Origin: Sordariomycetes sp. S80-01Y
Taxonomy: Eukaryota; Ascomycota; Sordariomycetes
NCBI GenBank assembly: GCA_037042185.1
Contig: JAXQJY010000023.1
Location: forward strand, 806,001 to 870,000
Length of the DNA stretch: 64,000 nt
Reading direction: 5' to 3'
The notes under the pieces are model-generated. The model had not been told where the DNA came from and did no database searches. It saw only the letters and a program-made list of their open reading frames with translations. The position numbers and the translations under genes are program-made. Below are positions 22,256 to 33,579 of the stretch, one piece after another; within the stretch, counting starts at the first letter, position 1, and each line of letters starts with the position of its first letter.

Positions 22256-23261
22256 ATGGGCCTCCTTCACCGAGATGATGCCTCTGCCGATCATGAAGAA
22301 TTCAAGCTTTATCATTACGACCCAACGACAGTCGGCGCCATGGTCTTCCTCATTCTTTTCCTCTTCACGACACTCTTGCACTGCTGGCAGATGATCCGGT
22401 TTCGATGCTGGTTTGTCATCCCGCTGATTGCCGGTGGCTTTTGTATGTCAGCCCCCGCCAGCTCTGCACCAACAAGCTGCTGACGCGCAGGAAGTCGAGG
22501 TTGTAGGATATGGGGCCCGCTTCAAGTCTGGCCAGGAGAGCCCCGACTGGACATTGGGCCCATACATTGCCCAAGCCTTGTTGCTTCTGGTTGCCCCAGC
22601 TTTGTTCGCGGCTACGATATACATGGAACTTGGAAGGGTAGTTTTGCTCGTCGACGGTGAGAGTCGTTGCTTCATGCCCAGGAAGTGGATGACCAAGATA
22701 TTCGTGGCTGGAGATGTTCTATCTTTCTTCCTCCAGGGTGGTGGTAAGCCTGTCTTTCAAAGAGGTTTTCGAGATTGGGCTAACGGGCAATTCTGAACAG
22801 GTGGTGGATATCAGGCCTCTGGCACAATCGATGCCATGGATACTGGCGCCAACATCATTATAGGTGGCCTCTTCGTGCAGCTGTTCTTCTTTGGCTTCTT
22901 CATGGTGACCTCCGTGTGTTTTCACGTAAAGATACACGGGTTGCCAACTAGTGCGTCCATTGAGAATAAGGCTTGGAAGCGGCACATGCTTGCTTTATAC
23001 GCCACAAGTATCCTGATCATGATTCGATCTTTGTTCAGACTTATCGAGTATCTGCAAGGTTTTGACGGGTACTTGCTGAGCCATGAAGTGTACCTGTATA
23101 TTCTGGATGCGGCGCTCATGCTTATTGTGTTGGTGCTGTTCAATTGGATCCATCCCGGCGAGGTTACGGCCCTGCTGAAGGTGAAGTTGAGTGGGGACAG
23201 GATGAAAAGGGACTTTGGCTCAATTCCCTTGAATGGGGTCCGATATGATGCTAGCCCATAA
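22256..23261 (+). CDS. RTA1-like seven-helix membrane protein, copy A
   Basis: Three exons (22256..22442, 22495..22743, 22801..23261) encode 298 residues. The first join uses the acceptor GGAAG at 22494 rather than CAG four bases earlier, because only that keeps the frame open and gives AGGFFEVVGYGAR, the conserved RTA1 segment. The second join gives FLQGGGGGYQASGT. Seven hydrophobic helices are visible, with FFMVTSVCFHVKI and SLFRLIEYLQGFDGYLLSHE near the end, all characteristic of the fungal RTA1/RTM1 (lipid-translocating exporter) family. Family members affect resistance to aminocholesterol or sphingolipid-type stress and move or sense lipids at the plasma membrane. It is paired with a second RTA1 gene and a Zn2Cys6 regulator next door. 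Confidence 0.88.
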
Positions 23262-23426
23262 GACCCCTTTCTCGGGCCCAAGGTCGTTTGCAATCATATG
23301 GAAGAGGACAAGCATTAAGAAGGGTGGCTGGGTCCGTGGCCATATTATACAGATGATGTACGCTTTCTGGGCGGACCATCCCCTCTAACCCTGAGATAGA
23401 AATTAAAGGTGACGGCTTGAGATTCC

Positions 23427-24846
23427 TCACGCAAGCCCAACAGCTTTTCTCGGCCATTCCATCCAAGGTCTCCAATAGTCGCCCAAGATCTCATCCGTGA
23501 CTTGCACCACGTCCAGTCCCCATCCCTCGAGAAACCAAAACCTATTGAGGGCATGCAGAAGCGCACCAAAGTACGCAAACAAGATGAGTGCCTGCGGCTG
23601 GCGTTGGCGAAGTCTGGTGAAGTACGCCTCGGGAGCCGTATACAGAAAGATCATTGGCCCTGCCCAACCGCGATTGTACCCCCATTTCCCCAAAGACTCC
23701 TCATCCATGGTCTGGAATTGCGCAACGTACATGCGGCTTTTTCTCAAGGCGTGAAGGGCTTCGTCGTAGAAGCCAGCGTCAGCCATGTCCAACCACGTCT
23801 CGGCTACCCGACCGAAGCTGACGTTGTCGGGATGCTGATCTCCTTCGACATCCAGATCCTCCCAATTTCCCACGTCGGTCAGAGGTGCCAGAGGTCCTAT
23901 CCGCACATTATCGTAAACAGGATTTAGAACAGCCTGCACTCCGCGTATACTAGGGATCCAATCGTTGCCGAGCACACGGGCGTTCCGAGACGCCGAGCTA
24001 TGAACATCAACACCGTTGACGGACGACCTCAACATGGCGAATATATAGATAACATTCAGCAAGGAGAACGCAAATAGCGCATCGCTCTTGTCGTCAGTGA
24101 TGTTGTTGACAGCTTCTCGAAACCCCTGAAGAGAGATGTTGTGATGCCGAGATGCGTCCAATGTTCTAGAGCTCCCACACGTGCGGTCCGTGTGTGCCAG
24201 ATGCAAGGCGGCAAGGCTGAGAATTCCATGCATGACGAATGGCTTATGGAAGGCAATGCGAGGCATGACAGTCTGCCAGCAATAGTCGACCGGCGGGCAG
24301 TTGTAGATCTCCCGGCTAGCCACTAAGGTCCAGTGATGCAGCAGTACAAGGTCATCCATCTCATACTGAAAATCTCCCGACCCCCCACCCTGGCCAGGAC
24401 TGCCAGCAGCACTGGTCGGATCTCGCTGTGGCAGATGGGGCAACGGCAGCGAACGTGCCCACGCCGGAGAGGGAGACACTGTCTCGGAAGACACCTCACC
24501 GGGTGAGTGTGCAGCATTTCCGGAGCTAGGGGCATCAACTGAGCGCGGCAAAGGGCGCCACTGCCTGTCTCGATCGCTTTGTCGAGGCGTGGTGTCTGCT
24601 GGGGGGTATTGACATTGAGCGTTATGCCGCCTGCAAGCTGCACAGCTTGGGCGCTCCTCTGTACACTATATTGGCTCAGTTTCGCTCCTTTTCCAGTGAA
24701 ACGTGTTCGTTCATTGCGATTACCTTGATTCGGCGCCTTCTGCACTCAGCACATCCAGTTCTTGACTTTCTGTGGGGGCGTCGGCGAGCCATGGCCGGCG
24801 CAGCCGAGCCTTGCGCAGGAGGCGATGTACTTGCAGGAGGCGTCAT
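23427..24846 (-). CDS. Zn2Cys6 fungal transcription factor (between two RTA1 genes)
   Basis: Two exons (24724..24846 and 23427..24665) encode 453 residues. The 58-bp intron (GTAATC..ATATAG) falls inside the zinc cluster; the join gives GCAECRRRRIK then CTEERPSCAACRRHNAQC, a complete C-x2-C-x6-C-x6-C-x2-C-x6-C binuclear cluster. A proline-rich linker is followed by the C-terminal regulatory region typical of fungal-specific transcription factor domain 2 (LVLLHHWTLVASREI, HGILSLAALHLA, ending in YWRPWMEWPRKAVGLA). It should act in the nucleus as a DNA-binding regulator. Its place between two RTA1-family genes makes them candidate targets, by inference. An alternative start at residue 19 would still keep the cluster. 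Confidence 0.9.
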
Positions 24847-25527
24847 TGTCCACGTGATCAAGAGAAAGGAACGAGGGTGAACAAGAGGAGATGGGCGCAC
24901 AGATCGCGAGGACTGAGATGGGAGCGCTCACATTAAGAAGGGAACGAAGAGCGAGTATAAACGATGTACGGGCAGACGTGCGCCAGGAGGCGAAATACGA
25001 GGAACGAAATACGAGGAACGAAATACGAGAAAACGCTAGACTTCTGGATATGGAGCTCCACATACCGCGCTCCCCTCTTTCGGGCCAAGTCCGACTATTC
25101 GGGAAAGCAAATTCAGGAAAGCAACCAAAAGTAAACTGACGAAAATGGTGTTCAAAACGCTTGACTAACAGATTGAGAGGTTTCTGCAAGCCGATGTCTC
25201 TATAGGTAAGAGGGGCGATGCTATCTTCCGGGTTTGAGCTGGCAAGGCTGGGTCGGTACCAGCTCAACATTGAGCCCGAGGACCGCCTTCCACCTTTACG
25301 AGGACAAGTTGAGGGAAAGAATGAATCTATTTGCAGCAAATACGCTTGACTATCTATGAGGCCGAGATCTGTTCTCGATGCTCGGACTAGGCTCTATCCA
25401 CAAGTTTCCCGAACCAGAAAATATAAACGACATTAAACAAAACGGCTTGAAAAGAGGGTTTTGGAGACGTGAAATTCCGCGCTGATGTTTCCCACCGATA
25501 CAAGAGAAGCAAGTTGCCTAGGATACC
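24847..25527. other. Intergenic region with a short tandem repeat
   Basis: Upstream of the Zn2Cys6 gene and downstream of RTA1 copy B. It holds the 14-bp tandem repeat listed separately. A long minus-strand open stretch (to about 25339) shows no family motif and is rejected. Confidence 0.4.
24991..25032. repeat. Three tandem copies of a 14-bp unit
   Basis: The unit CGAAATACGAGGAA occurs at 24991..25004 and 25005..25018, with a third, one-base-different copy (CGAAATACGAGAAA) at 25019..25032. It is a minisatellite-like tandem repeat in non-coding DNA, about 145 bp before the Zn2Cys6 start. Confidence 0.85.
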
Positions 25528-26488
25528 TCACTTGCGGCTCGAAGGTAGTGTCTCGAGCCGCTCGGATGATTCGCATGTCTCCTCATCCGGTTCGCGCCTC
25601 GTTTGATGATTTGATTCCAGGTGCTCGACATACCAAATCAAGAATATGACCATAACGGCCGCCATCAAGATCGTATCGAAAACGTATAGGAATATCTCGT
25701 GCGAGATCAGGTACCCAGCGTTGCCCTGCAGGTATTCGATGACTCGGAAAATGCTTCTAACCAAGATAATGGCGCTCGTCGTGTACAGAACCCAGAGGTA
25801 TCTTCTCCAAGGTATGGTCTCGCGAAGCGACGTAGCTGTCGGTTGCCGCGTAAGTCGAATATGGAACAAGACCGAGGTGACGACGAAGAATCCAAATATG
25901 CATATCTGGGTGAAGAGACCCGCGATAATAATCTTTTCCCCAATATCATACAGCTCCAGAGTTCCGGCCGATTGAATACCACCTCCTCCGGCCTGCAGCG
26001 AGAAGGCAATCACGTCGCCCGTAACGAAGATTCGAGTCACCCACTGCGCTGGGACGACTGAGAGATGTTGGGCGTGCATGGATCGAATCAGGCGTCCGAG
26101 AATCATATATATCGAGGCGGCGTAGAGCGCAGGTGCGACGAGAATAGGGATCGCTTGGATGACGAAACCAGCGATGGAGTATCTATCGTAATGACTCCAT
26201 ATCCTGCCAGCATAGCCTACGGTTTGGACTAGAAGAAAGTTGGGTCAGCCGTTTGAGTCGATCTCATGGGGAGCAGATTCACGCACAGACACCACCAACT
26301 ATGAAGGCAGTAAAGTAGAAAGAGCGTGCTTTGTACATGCGCCAGCAGTGTAGGGCTGTGAGGATGGCGAAGACGGCTACGCTGACTATAGCGGCTGGCA
26401 AGGATGGATTGTACCGGTACAGTTGGAAGTCGAATCCATCCGCGGGCACTTCACCCTCGGTTCCTGTAGTTGACGGATCGTCGCTCAT
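25528..26488 (-). CDS. RTA1-like seven-helix membrane protein, copy B
   Basis: Two exons (26287..26488 and 25528..26228) with a 58-bp intron (GTGCGT..TCTAG) encode 300 residues. The join gives IVGGVFQTVGYAGRIWSHYD, aligned with copy A at the same intron position and phase. Other shared segments are GDVIAFSLQAGGGGIQSAGT, FFVVTSVLFHIRL and SIFRVIEYLQGNAGYLISHE. Seven helices and a polar C-terminal tail (HQTRREPDEETCESSERLE) fit the RTA1/RTM1 lipid-translocating exporter family. It lacks the second intron that copy A has at the GGGG segment. The product should be a plasma-membrane or vacuolar lipid-stress protein; substrate unknown. Confidence 0.9.
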
Positions 26489-27254
26489 CTTGCCGGCCCT
26501 TGTAATACGACTCGGTGGGTCTATCGATGGATCGTCTGGTAGAAGTAATGACTGCAAACACTGGGCCTCGGCGCAAAGTCTCGAAGTTTGTCGGTAAGTA
26601 GGAAGAGGGAAGATGAGCACATTCCGGATCAAATAGCTACGCGCGGAAACACCCTTCTTTTTAACGTTCTCGTCAATCGTTCCGGGCCCCGGTGTTTTGT
26701 GCAATCTGGCGACGTTCAGTTGGGTCTTCACTCGTATCTCGTTGACTAAACGATGAACGAGCACCGCCCTCCAACAAGACGCTCGACTCAGCCCCACTGG
26801 AGTTACGCACTCGACCGGGCCAGGAGCACGAGTCAATTCGGCTATTCTCGACCTTTGTTTCGGGAAATCCTAAATGTTATTTGGTGGAGAAAGCCAGGAT
26901 CGCATTCAGAGGTCTTACGCCGAGCTCTGGCGTTGAAGGTGCGTTTCATACATAAGCAACTGCGCGCGTCTCTTCATGTCTCAAGTCTAAATCCCAGGAC
27001 TTGATATGTGAAATTGGCATGACCGTCCAATAATTTCCTTCAAGGGATTAAGTCCGTGCTGCTATGAAGGACGCAGCCGCAGACATCGTTGGTGTAGAGC
27101 CTTCGGGGTTACATTCGAGTCGATGATAAGTTGAAGCGTTTTTTAAAATCGAAGCCAAGCCTTTGAGAAGGGCCCTGCCAACAACAGTATATTCCAAAAC
27201 ACCTGATAATGAGACCACTCGCTTTGCTAACCTCGAAAACACGAGCAAAATAGA
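26489..27254. other. Intergenic region upstream of RTA1 copy B
   Basis: Head-to-tail spacer between two minus-strand genes. No ORF with family support. Nothing recognised. Confidence 0.4.
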
Positions 27255-28604
27255 TCATGGTTTCAGTCCATGGGAATCGCGGCCCGTCTCGATATCACGC
27301 ATGTCATAGGCTTCCCTCGTATCGTAAGTGGAGGTATCTTTCGAGTCCTTCGGGCTCAACCTTGGTCTCGGCATCTTCGGCATCTTCGCCAAATCAGAAA
27401 AATTCCACGTTGACATACGCACCATCTTCTCCCCTTGACCATCCTCTACGAACCAAGCCTGCCAGTAATGCAACGAAACGACGGCGAGAACAGTCACCGG
27501 TACGGCGCAGACCCAGTAGATCCAGAACTTGGGACTGACGTCCCAGCCTTTGTCCTGCTCAAAGTTGAAGAAGCTCGTGCTGAATATCGCCGCTATGAAG
27601 GTAGCGGGCAGGAATGCGGTGGTGACGAAGGCGATGGTCTTCATGGCAGCGCTGTCCAGTCTGGAGGCTTTGGCGAGGTCGTGAGATGTTGATGCGTCAT
27701 GCTGCGCCACGGTGTTGAAGACGAGGTTGATCTCGTTGAGCAGACGTTCCTTGTTCGAAATCGAGCGATGGAGGAGGGACCGGAGTGCCGAGAGATGGCA
27801 CATGAGCGAAGAATGTTGCTTCCGATGAGCCATCAGCACACTGGCTGCGGTCTTGGTAGAGGGCCGCGCCGAATCAAGGGCAAGTATCTCCTTCATAGAA
27901 TCATGCTCTTGCGCTAGGCACTCGACGATAGCCACCGTAGCTTCCAGGGTCTCAGACCCGTGGATGGTGTGACGCGCCAAGTCGTGCAGAAGGCGGTAGG
28001 TGTTGTCGTTGCGGTATCTCGCCTTTTTTTGCTGGTCCGCCTGTTCCGCGTCCTTTTCCTTATCGCGCACTTTCGTTCTGACTTTCCAGACCGAGGTGTT
28101 CTGTTTGGTCAGTATCTCAGCCAGCGCAAACTTGTACATCCAAAACGGGTCCTCTAGGTCTTTTTTGGTGAGACCGCCGAAGTACTCCTGCGGTCGCTTT
28201 ATATCGTCGAATTTGGGTCGCCTGAAGAACACGATAATTGTCTTGTTGGTTTTCGCGTCCCATCTGGTGAACATGTTGAGCTTGTCCCACCAGTAGTCCT
28301 TTTCCTCGTATTTTGGTTCGTCTGGTGGATCAAAAGCCTTGATAATGAATCGACACCAAGTAGCTACGTAATTGATTAGTGTTCATGATTGTTTCGGGGT
28401 GTTTCAACAATACGCACTGATTGCAGTGACTCTGCCGTCGTCATCCGTCACAATATCACAGCCGAAATATCCATTAGACTTCCGACTATATTCAGTGAAC
28501 CAAACTTCAGGCATATTGATAGCAGTCTTGAAATGTTGCAGGCACGGGGTGTGTGACTTCATCAGCTCTGCCACTGAGGTTCTGCATATTCTTAGCAAAT
28601 GCAT
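27255..28604 (-). CDS. CorA-like membrane protein, second copy in the window
   Basis: Two exons visible (28418..28604 and 27255..28363) with a 54-bp intron (GTGCGT..GTAG, branch ACTAAT), giving 431 residues from the ATG at 28604. The N-terminal soluble part has MPEVWFTEYSRKSNGYFGCD and a coiled-coil region (about 150-300) rich in charged helices. Two C-terminal transmembrane helices follow (TIAFVTTAFLPATFIAAIF and FWIYWVCAVPVTVLAVVSL), with the inter-helix loop STSFFNFEQDKGW in place of the GMN signature. This is the fungal CorA-like group often found near or fused to ankyrin repeats; ion transport is not assured. The tail is Asp/Thr-rich. The 5' end is the weak point: a further upstream exon is possible. 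Confidence 0.78.
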
Positions 28605-31600
28605 CTGGGGTAAAAGATCGATCACCTACATCACGGTCACATCCGCTGGCGGAACGCTAGCCGTCCCGAGACAGCCCTTGTGGTTATATCTGGTGGGAAA
28701 CGTTGGTTGACAGCATTCCGCCCAGGCAGGTTGGGCATCTGGTACCATTAGCTGGTGTCGTCCATGTCAAGGCTCACTCACCCTTGCTCCAGCTGTATAC
28801 CGCTTCGCAGCAAGCCTTTTCGCACGCTCCCGGCGCCATCGCTGGCGCCCTAGACGACATGATAAAAGCACTCGGTTTTGGTATCGCTGAGCCTTGAGAA
28901 CTTCAGATCAGATTTGGATGAAAAGGTTGGAGGAGCGAGGCGTCATCGTCGAGGTGTTGGCACAGCACAGCCTTGTGCATCGAAATGCGCCCAACTGAGC
29001 GGCTAAGTTGCATATGCAGGTCGACCTCCGCCTCACTCGTAAGCTGAGGCGCACCTATGGTTCTGTCGAGTCAACCAATGCCGTCGCGACCCTAGTAATT
29101 CCTTTTCACGTCTTGACTTCTCGTAGCTGCATAGCGACTGAGTGAGTCATTTGGGTACACTGCCCAGAAGGAGGGAATGCAACACTCATTCGTTGCGATC
29201 AACACCTGGGATCGGACGAAGTCAAGCACTCCCGTTCCTGGGGAGCAATATCAACATCCCAAATCTTGTCTTCACTCTTAATTGTATGTTTGGCCCCCCA
29301 TAAATACGGGACGGATCGTACCGACACGCTTGTCCCTTTTCTGTATGCAAGGCGCACTGGCTCACGCTAGGACATCATCGGCCCCTCACGGTATAGCAGT
29401 ACAAGGGTTCAAATGCTTGCTCATCCGTGATGTACAATTGAGCAATTCGATTATCTTCTGGATGCCCTTTCATAGACGCGGCTTTTCTTGATCCGATCTC
29501 TTGTCCGCCTCTGGTGGCGACGCCCGTCCTTACCTCATTTGCTCAAACGCATCGGAGTGGCGCTTACATGTCATAAAGCACTTTGTGAAATGTTAATTTT
29601 TTGATTCAGGCGAATATTTGTTTGGTGAATATGTTGCGAATCCCGGTTCTCCCGGGGCAATCTGGTTTGATACTGTACTGTCAGGATCCACTGAGGAACT
29701 CGAGCTTTTAAGGAGACTACAAGGGCGGCATCAGCCGACACGCTGCTGAAAGGTGAGATAAATTAAAGCTTTCAGTTCTACCAAAGAGAATCACCAATGA
29801 GAGGCTATCATATAGTCTCATTCATGAGCTCAATACTCCGCGGCGTTCGATATCCAAGACACGGTAGGGGCAACAACCAATATTCAAAAAGAGAACCCTC
29901 TCTCATTCCCATTAAATCCTTTGTCCTAACGCGCTTGCTGCCGCACCTAGGCTAGCAGCGGCGCTCGCTATGTGCCTTAGTTCCATCATCGCACCATCTC
30001 TCGCCACGAGCCTCCACTCCCTACCCCAAAGCTTCAACCGTCAAGCAGCCCAGTGTCGTACAACTGTACGATCTCAGCAACCGACTTTGCACAAGGCCTT
30101 CATATCTTAAGTCACATCACAGTGCGAGCCTTCCCCTGCTCGAAGCCCTTCTAGCGCCCCAGTCGAAGTGTCCAATGACCACCCACCAGAGGACTGTTAC
30201 AATGGTGCAAACTCCCATCCCTGGATGACCAAAGTTCTTTCAGGTTTTGCATTCACTTAGGGGATCATCTCCTGGTCACCTGTCCTCCACCCTCTCTCCC
30301 ACCACCATGCTATTGGTCCCCCTCGCCGCATGTTGGTCGGCAAAAGCACACTTTTAGCACCATAGCCGCGCCCCTTACCAGCGCAATCACATCGTTTCAC
30401 TCATAATTGCGCCCAATAGGGCTGCAGTATCATACTTCGGTAGAGTTATCACCCTACGTCCAAGAATCCACTACCAACAGCTCGACAACCTGCTTCAAAC
30501 GTCAAAGGGGCTCAGTTTGGCTATCTGTCTTGCTTCTGGCAAGAAGTATCAGAGACTCGAGATATAACAAAATCCCTTCTCTCATTGTTTTCATATAACT
30601 CTCTTCGTAAGTGCTCGATGAACTTGCCGGTTATCAAGGAAGGCGCGCAGGCTGTTGGTGATCAACAGTGCTTGCTCAGCCGGACCCAGAGCGTCGGGTC
30701 CAGGCGCAGCAAAGAAGAGCGACACGAGCAGAAGCAGTAAAATCCATGCGGTGCACCTTCTTCTACACTTACCATTGTTGTCCGAGCATGCCAGAACGGC
30801 TATCGATATCCCTACTCTGCATGGCGGTAAGGGATATGTCAACAGATAAGATTTATCACCTTGAGCCCTGTGCAACATCATCACACTTGCATTCTCTCCA
30901 CACCACCTCGCCGCAGAAACATACGGCTCCCGGGCCAATACTCTATGCAGAAGTCCTGATGCTATTTCCTAGCTCAAAAGTCAGCCCATCATCTTGGTCA
31001 GACTCGCCCCCGACACCGACCCGCGCGTGCAGCAACCCTTGACTCAGCATCAACGCCATGGGACCTTGGAAGAAGGCGACTTAAGCATGCTTGCCACATG
31101 CTGTTGGTTGAGTTGGACTCGGCGGTGGGTAGCCGGACGCAATTTCGAGGGCGCAGGACATCACGATGCGGCAGCTATCCGTCAGGTGTCGAATCCGACA
31201 GGTCCGAATGCACATCGCTACAAGGCGTAGGAACACAGAACGACGATCCTTCTTGTGGTACGCATTCTCTTGTAAGACCATTCAACATCTGAGGGGCAAA
31301 TGTGATGAGGTCACGACACGGTGTTGGCATGGGCGTTACGATATGTCGCTTCATTAGCCAGCCTACAAGAAGAAAAGTAGCCAGCTTCCGGCTCTTGGTT
31401 GAGATGCATGGTACTCAGAGACAGCTGTGTGGTGAACCTTGTTGAATAGACAAATCTAGTACCTCCCTCCTTTGTCCTGTGATAACAAACGCAAGTCATG
31501 CCTTCCACGCCGCTGAGACTCCTTGCCGGTTTTCGCAACGCACAGTACTGTCTCGTTGCCACGTATATGCGAAGACTCCCCGGGCCTTTATTCTCCGCCA

Positions 31601-31788
31601 AAAGAAAGCACCATTGAAAACGTGAAAAAAAAGCGTCCCTCCTTGATTCCTTGACGCGCCTGAATAAGCTGTGTAGAATGGCAAAGTACTGTATAATCCT
31701 CCAACGCCTGACATATCCTCCGAAAGCAATTCAATAGTCGCCCTGATTATCCTCATTTGTGAAGCGTGTCGTACCAGGTGCTGTGGGG
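28605..31788. other. Gene-poor region, 3.2 kb
   Basis: The longest gap in the window. Open stretches (for example 28703..28897 plus, 30668..31042 plus) have no recognised motif, poor starts and no introns that extend them. Positions about 29890-30330 are C-rich and G-poor on the plus strand, resembling a long transcribed leader, with a 46-codon ATG ORF at 29971. No repeat, tRNA or transposon was recognised. Confidence 0.4.
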
Positions 31789-31977
31789 TCATGTACGCGA
31801 CATAGCCGGCGGGGTTCCTTCCGGGACAGCCGCTGGCTCTCCTACGGAAGACCCCGGTGCCATGCCAGATGAGCCTTGCAGAGACATGTCCATGGAGATG
31901 TCCACTGGGCTCTCAAGGACTCCAAGATGCCGACCCACTTGTTCAGGTGCAGGTACAGGCTGCTGGCTGGGGTCGTC

Positions 31978-32601
31978 CTACATGACCGAAGAAGCCAACA
32001 GACGAGACTCGACATCGTCCATTGGGAGGCCGTCCATCCGCGGTCCCTCCATGCCCTGGATCCGCTGCTCCATAGCCTGGAATCGGGGCTCGTATCCTCC
32101 AGCGCGAGCCTCGAGGTTCTCCATGCGCTTCTCAATGTTGTCGAGGCGCTGCTCGATGCGGACAAAGCTGTGCATCATGTCGTGGTTGAGACGGTCAAGC
32201 TTGTTGGTGAAGGACCGGATCGACGTAGCCAAGGGCGCGTTCTCGGGCGCAGCAGGCCCATTGGGCTGGCGGGGTTCGTGGTTGTGGCGTCCCTCCTGCA
32301 ACGCGAAGCGCCACTGGTTACCTAGCTGAACCTCGCAGACGGCTTTTGCTCGGAAAGGACAGTCGATCTTGCGAGTCGAAGGGTTGCGCTTCTTGGCGGT
32401 GCTGTTGTACTTGACGCCACCGCGATCGCAGACGAGGTCGTAGCGCGTGGGCTTGCCGTCGCGGTAGTTGGAGGCGCGAAGCTTGACGATGCCGTACCCG
32501 TTGTCCTTGGCGACACGCTGACAGGCGATCATCAGGTCGTCGAAGGTGCGAAAGATGCCCTCGGGCGGCGCGAGGAGGGCGGGCGGCGGCGTGCCGGGCA
32601 T
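31978..32601 (-). CDS. FAR1-type DNA-binding domain protein with C-terminal coiled coil
   Basis: Translates to 207 residues up to a TAG at 31978..31980. Residues about 15-110 match the FAR1/WRKY-GCM1-fold zinc domain: FRTFDDLMIACQRVAKDNGY, YDLVCDRGGVKYN, KIDCPFRAKAV, then HNHEP. This gives the Cys, Cys, His-x-His metal ligand set found in FAR1/FHY3 proteins and in the N-termini of Mutator-like (MULE) transposases. No transposase core is present, so it is either a domesticated factor or a derived regulator. A heptad-like coiled coil follows (HSFVRIEQRLDNIEKRMENL). After the TAG the same frame continues coding-like for 62 codons to a TGA at 31789 (see findings), so the true gene may end at 31789 and be broken by a nonsense change. 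Confidence 0.78.
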   Translation of the reverse strand: MPGTPPPALLAPPEGIFRTFDDLMIACQRVAKDNGYGIVKLRASNYRDGKPTRYDLVCDRGGVKYNSTAKKRNPSTRKIDCPFRAKAVCEVQLGNQWRFALQEGRHNHEPRQPNGPAAPENAPLATSIRSFTNKLDRLNHDMMHSFVRIEQRLDNIEKRMENLEARAGGYEPRFQAMEQRIQGMEGPRMDGLPMDDVESRLLASSVM

Positions 32602-33579
32602 GGCGGCGGGTTGGTACGCCGTGATTGCGACTTCAAGGCCTTAAGCCTTGAGGGTGACGTTGGGAAAGGTTGAGCGGATGTCGCGGACAAGGCGGCACGC
32701 GGAGAAGCAGGAGATGGGCCTGCCAGCTCTCGCGGGGAGAGACGTCTTCTTTTAAAGAAGCTGGAGCCGTCTGGGGGGGAAGCGCGTTGGCGGTCGCGAT
32801 GCGGCGGGTACTAGAGGATCGAATGCAGAGGCTGGGCTGTGAGGATTTTTCCAATCCGCACTGTTGACAAGATAAGGTTTGGCTCTGGAGCCAGCAGGCG
32901 GCCGGGACCTTTTCACAGTCCGAGAGTCAGCTGTCTGTTTCAACCAATAGCTGTGGCTTGCCGACAATAAAGGCGGGTCCTGGCAACGGCCTTACGCTTC
33001 CCACTTCCCAATTCCGAATCTCCCTCTTCGGCTTTGTGCTGCTGCATCTGGCCGCCAATATGAGCAGCCTCGAGGGGGAAGTCATTTCTGGCGTCCGCCG
33101 TAGTTCAAGTAAAAATGTATGCGCCTGTAACATGTTGAAGGGCGAGTTGAACGATGTGGACGCGTGTTTGACCTTGAGGAACAACCCCTCTGCGCTCAAA
33201 GGGCGAATGCACGTGACTTGGTGATGCGACCAATTTACCCTGCGGTGTCGACAATGGAAGCCAAATATAGCGAACCGCAGTCGATAGACTGCCATCAATG
33301 GACAAACTGCATTATCTCGGCTCAATTTTCAGTGCAATTGGGTGGGTTGAATTAGGCGTGTGATCGAATTCAACCTGCAGCAGCAAGATCCCGCGTCCAA
33401 CAGATGAGATATCAACGTCCGCCACTTTCGACCGACCGAAGCAACTTACCAGGGGAGCTTGTTGCAGCCCTCAGGACTCACTCTCGCGGCAAACACCAGA
33501 ACAGGGCCCGCCGGACACTGACTCTGATTGCAGCTGGTTGTCATCAGCACTTTTGCCTCATAGCTGCAATCGATACGCC
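32602..33579. other. Divergent intergenic region
   Basis: Upstream of both the FAR1-domain gene and the small helical protein gene. Short ORFs on both strands lack motifs. A CCTTAAG-rich palindrome-like stretch (GGCCTTAAGCC at 32637..32647) is present. Nothing else is recognised. Confidence 0.4.

Noticed and set aside
24746-25339. 197-codon minus-strand open frame over the tandem repeat
   Set aside because: Contains the repeat, overlaps the first exon of the Zn2Cys6 gene in another frame and shows no domain.
28703-28897. Plus-strand open stretch containing GHLVPLAGVVHVKAHSPLLQ
   Set aside because: Reads fairly like protein, but it has no ATG start and no family could be recognised; kept only as a remark.
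29375-29435. GGGTTCAAATG with flanking CACGG/CCGTG, tRNA-like
   Set aside because: The stems do not form a cloverleaf, and no acceptor stem or anticodon arm could be drawn.
32637-32647. GGCCTTAAGCC palindrome near the FAR1 gene start
   Set aside because: A short inverted repeat of this size is expected by chance in 64 kb.
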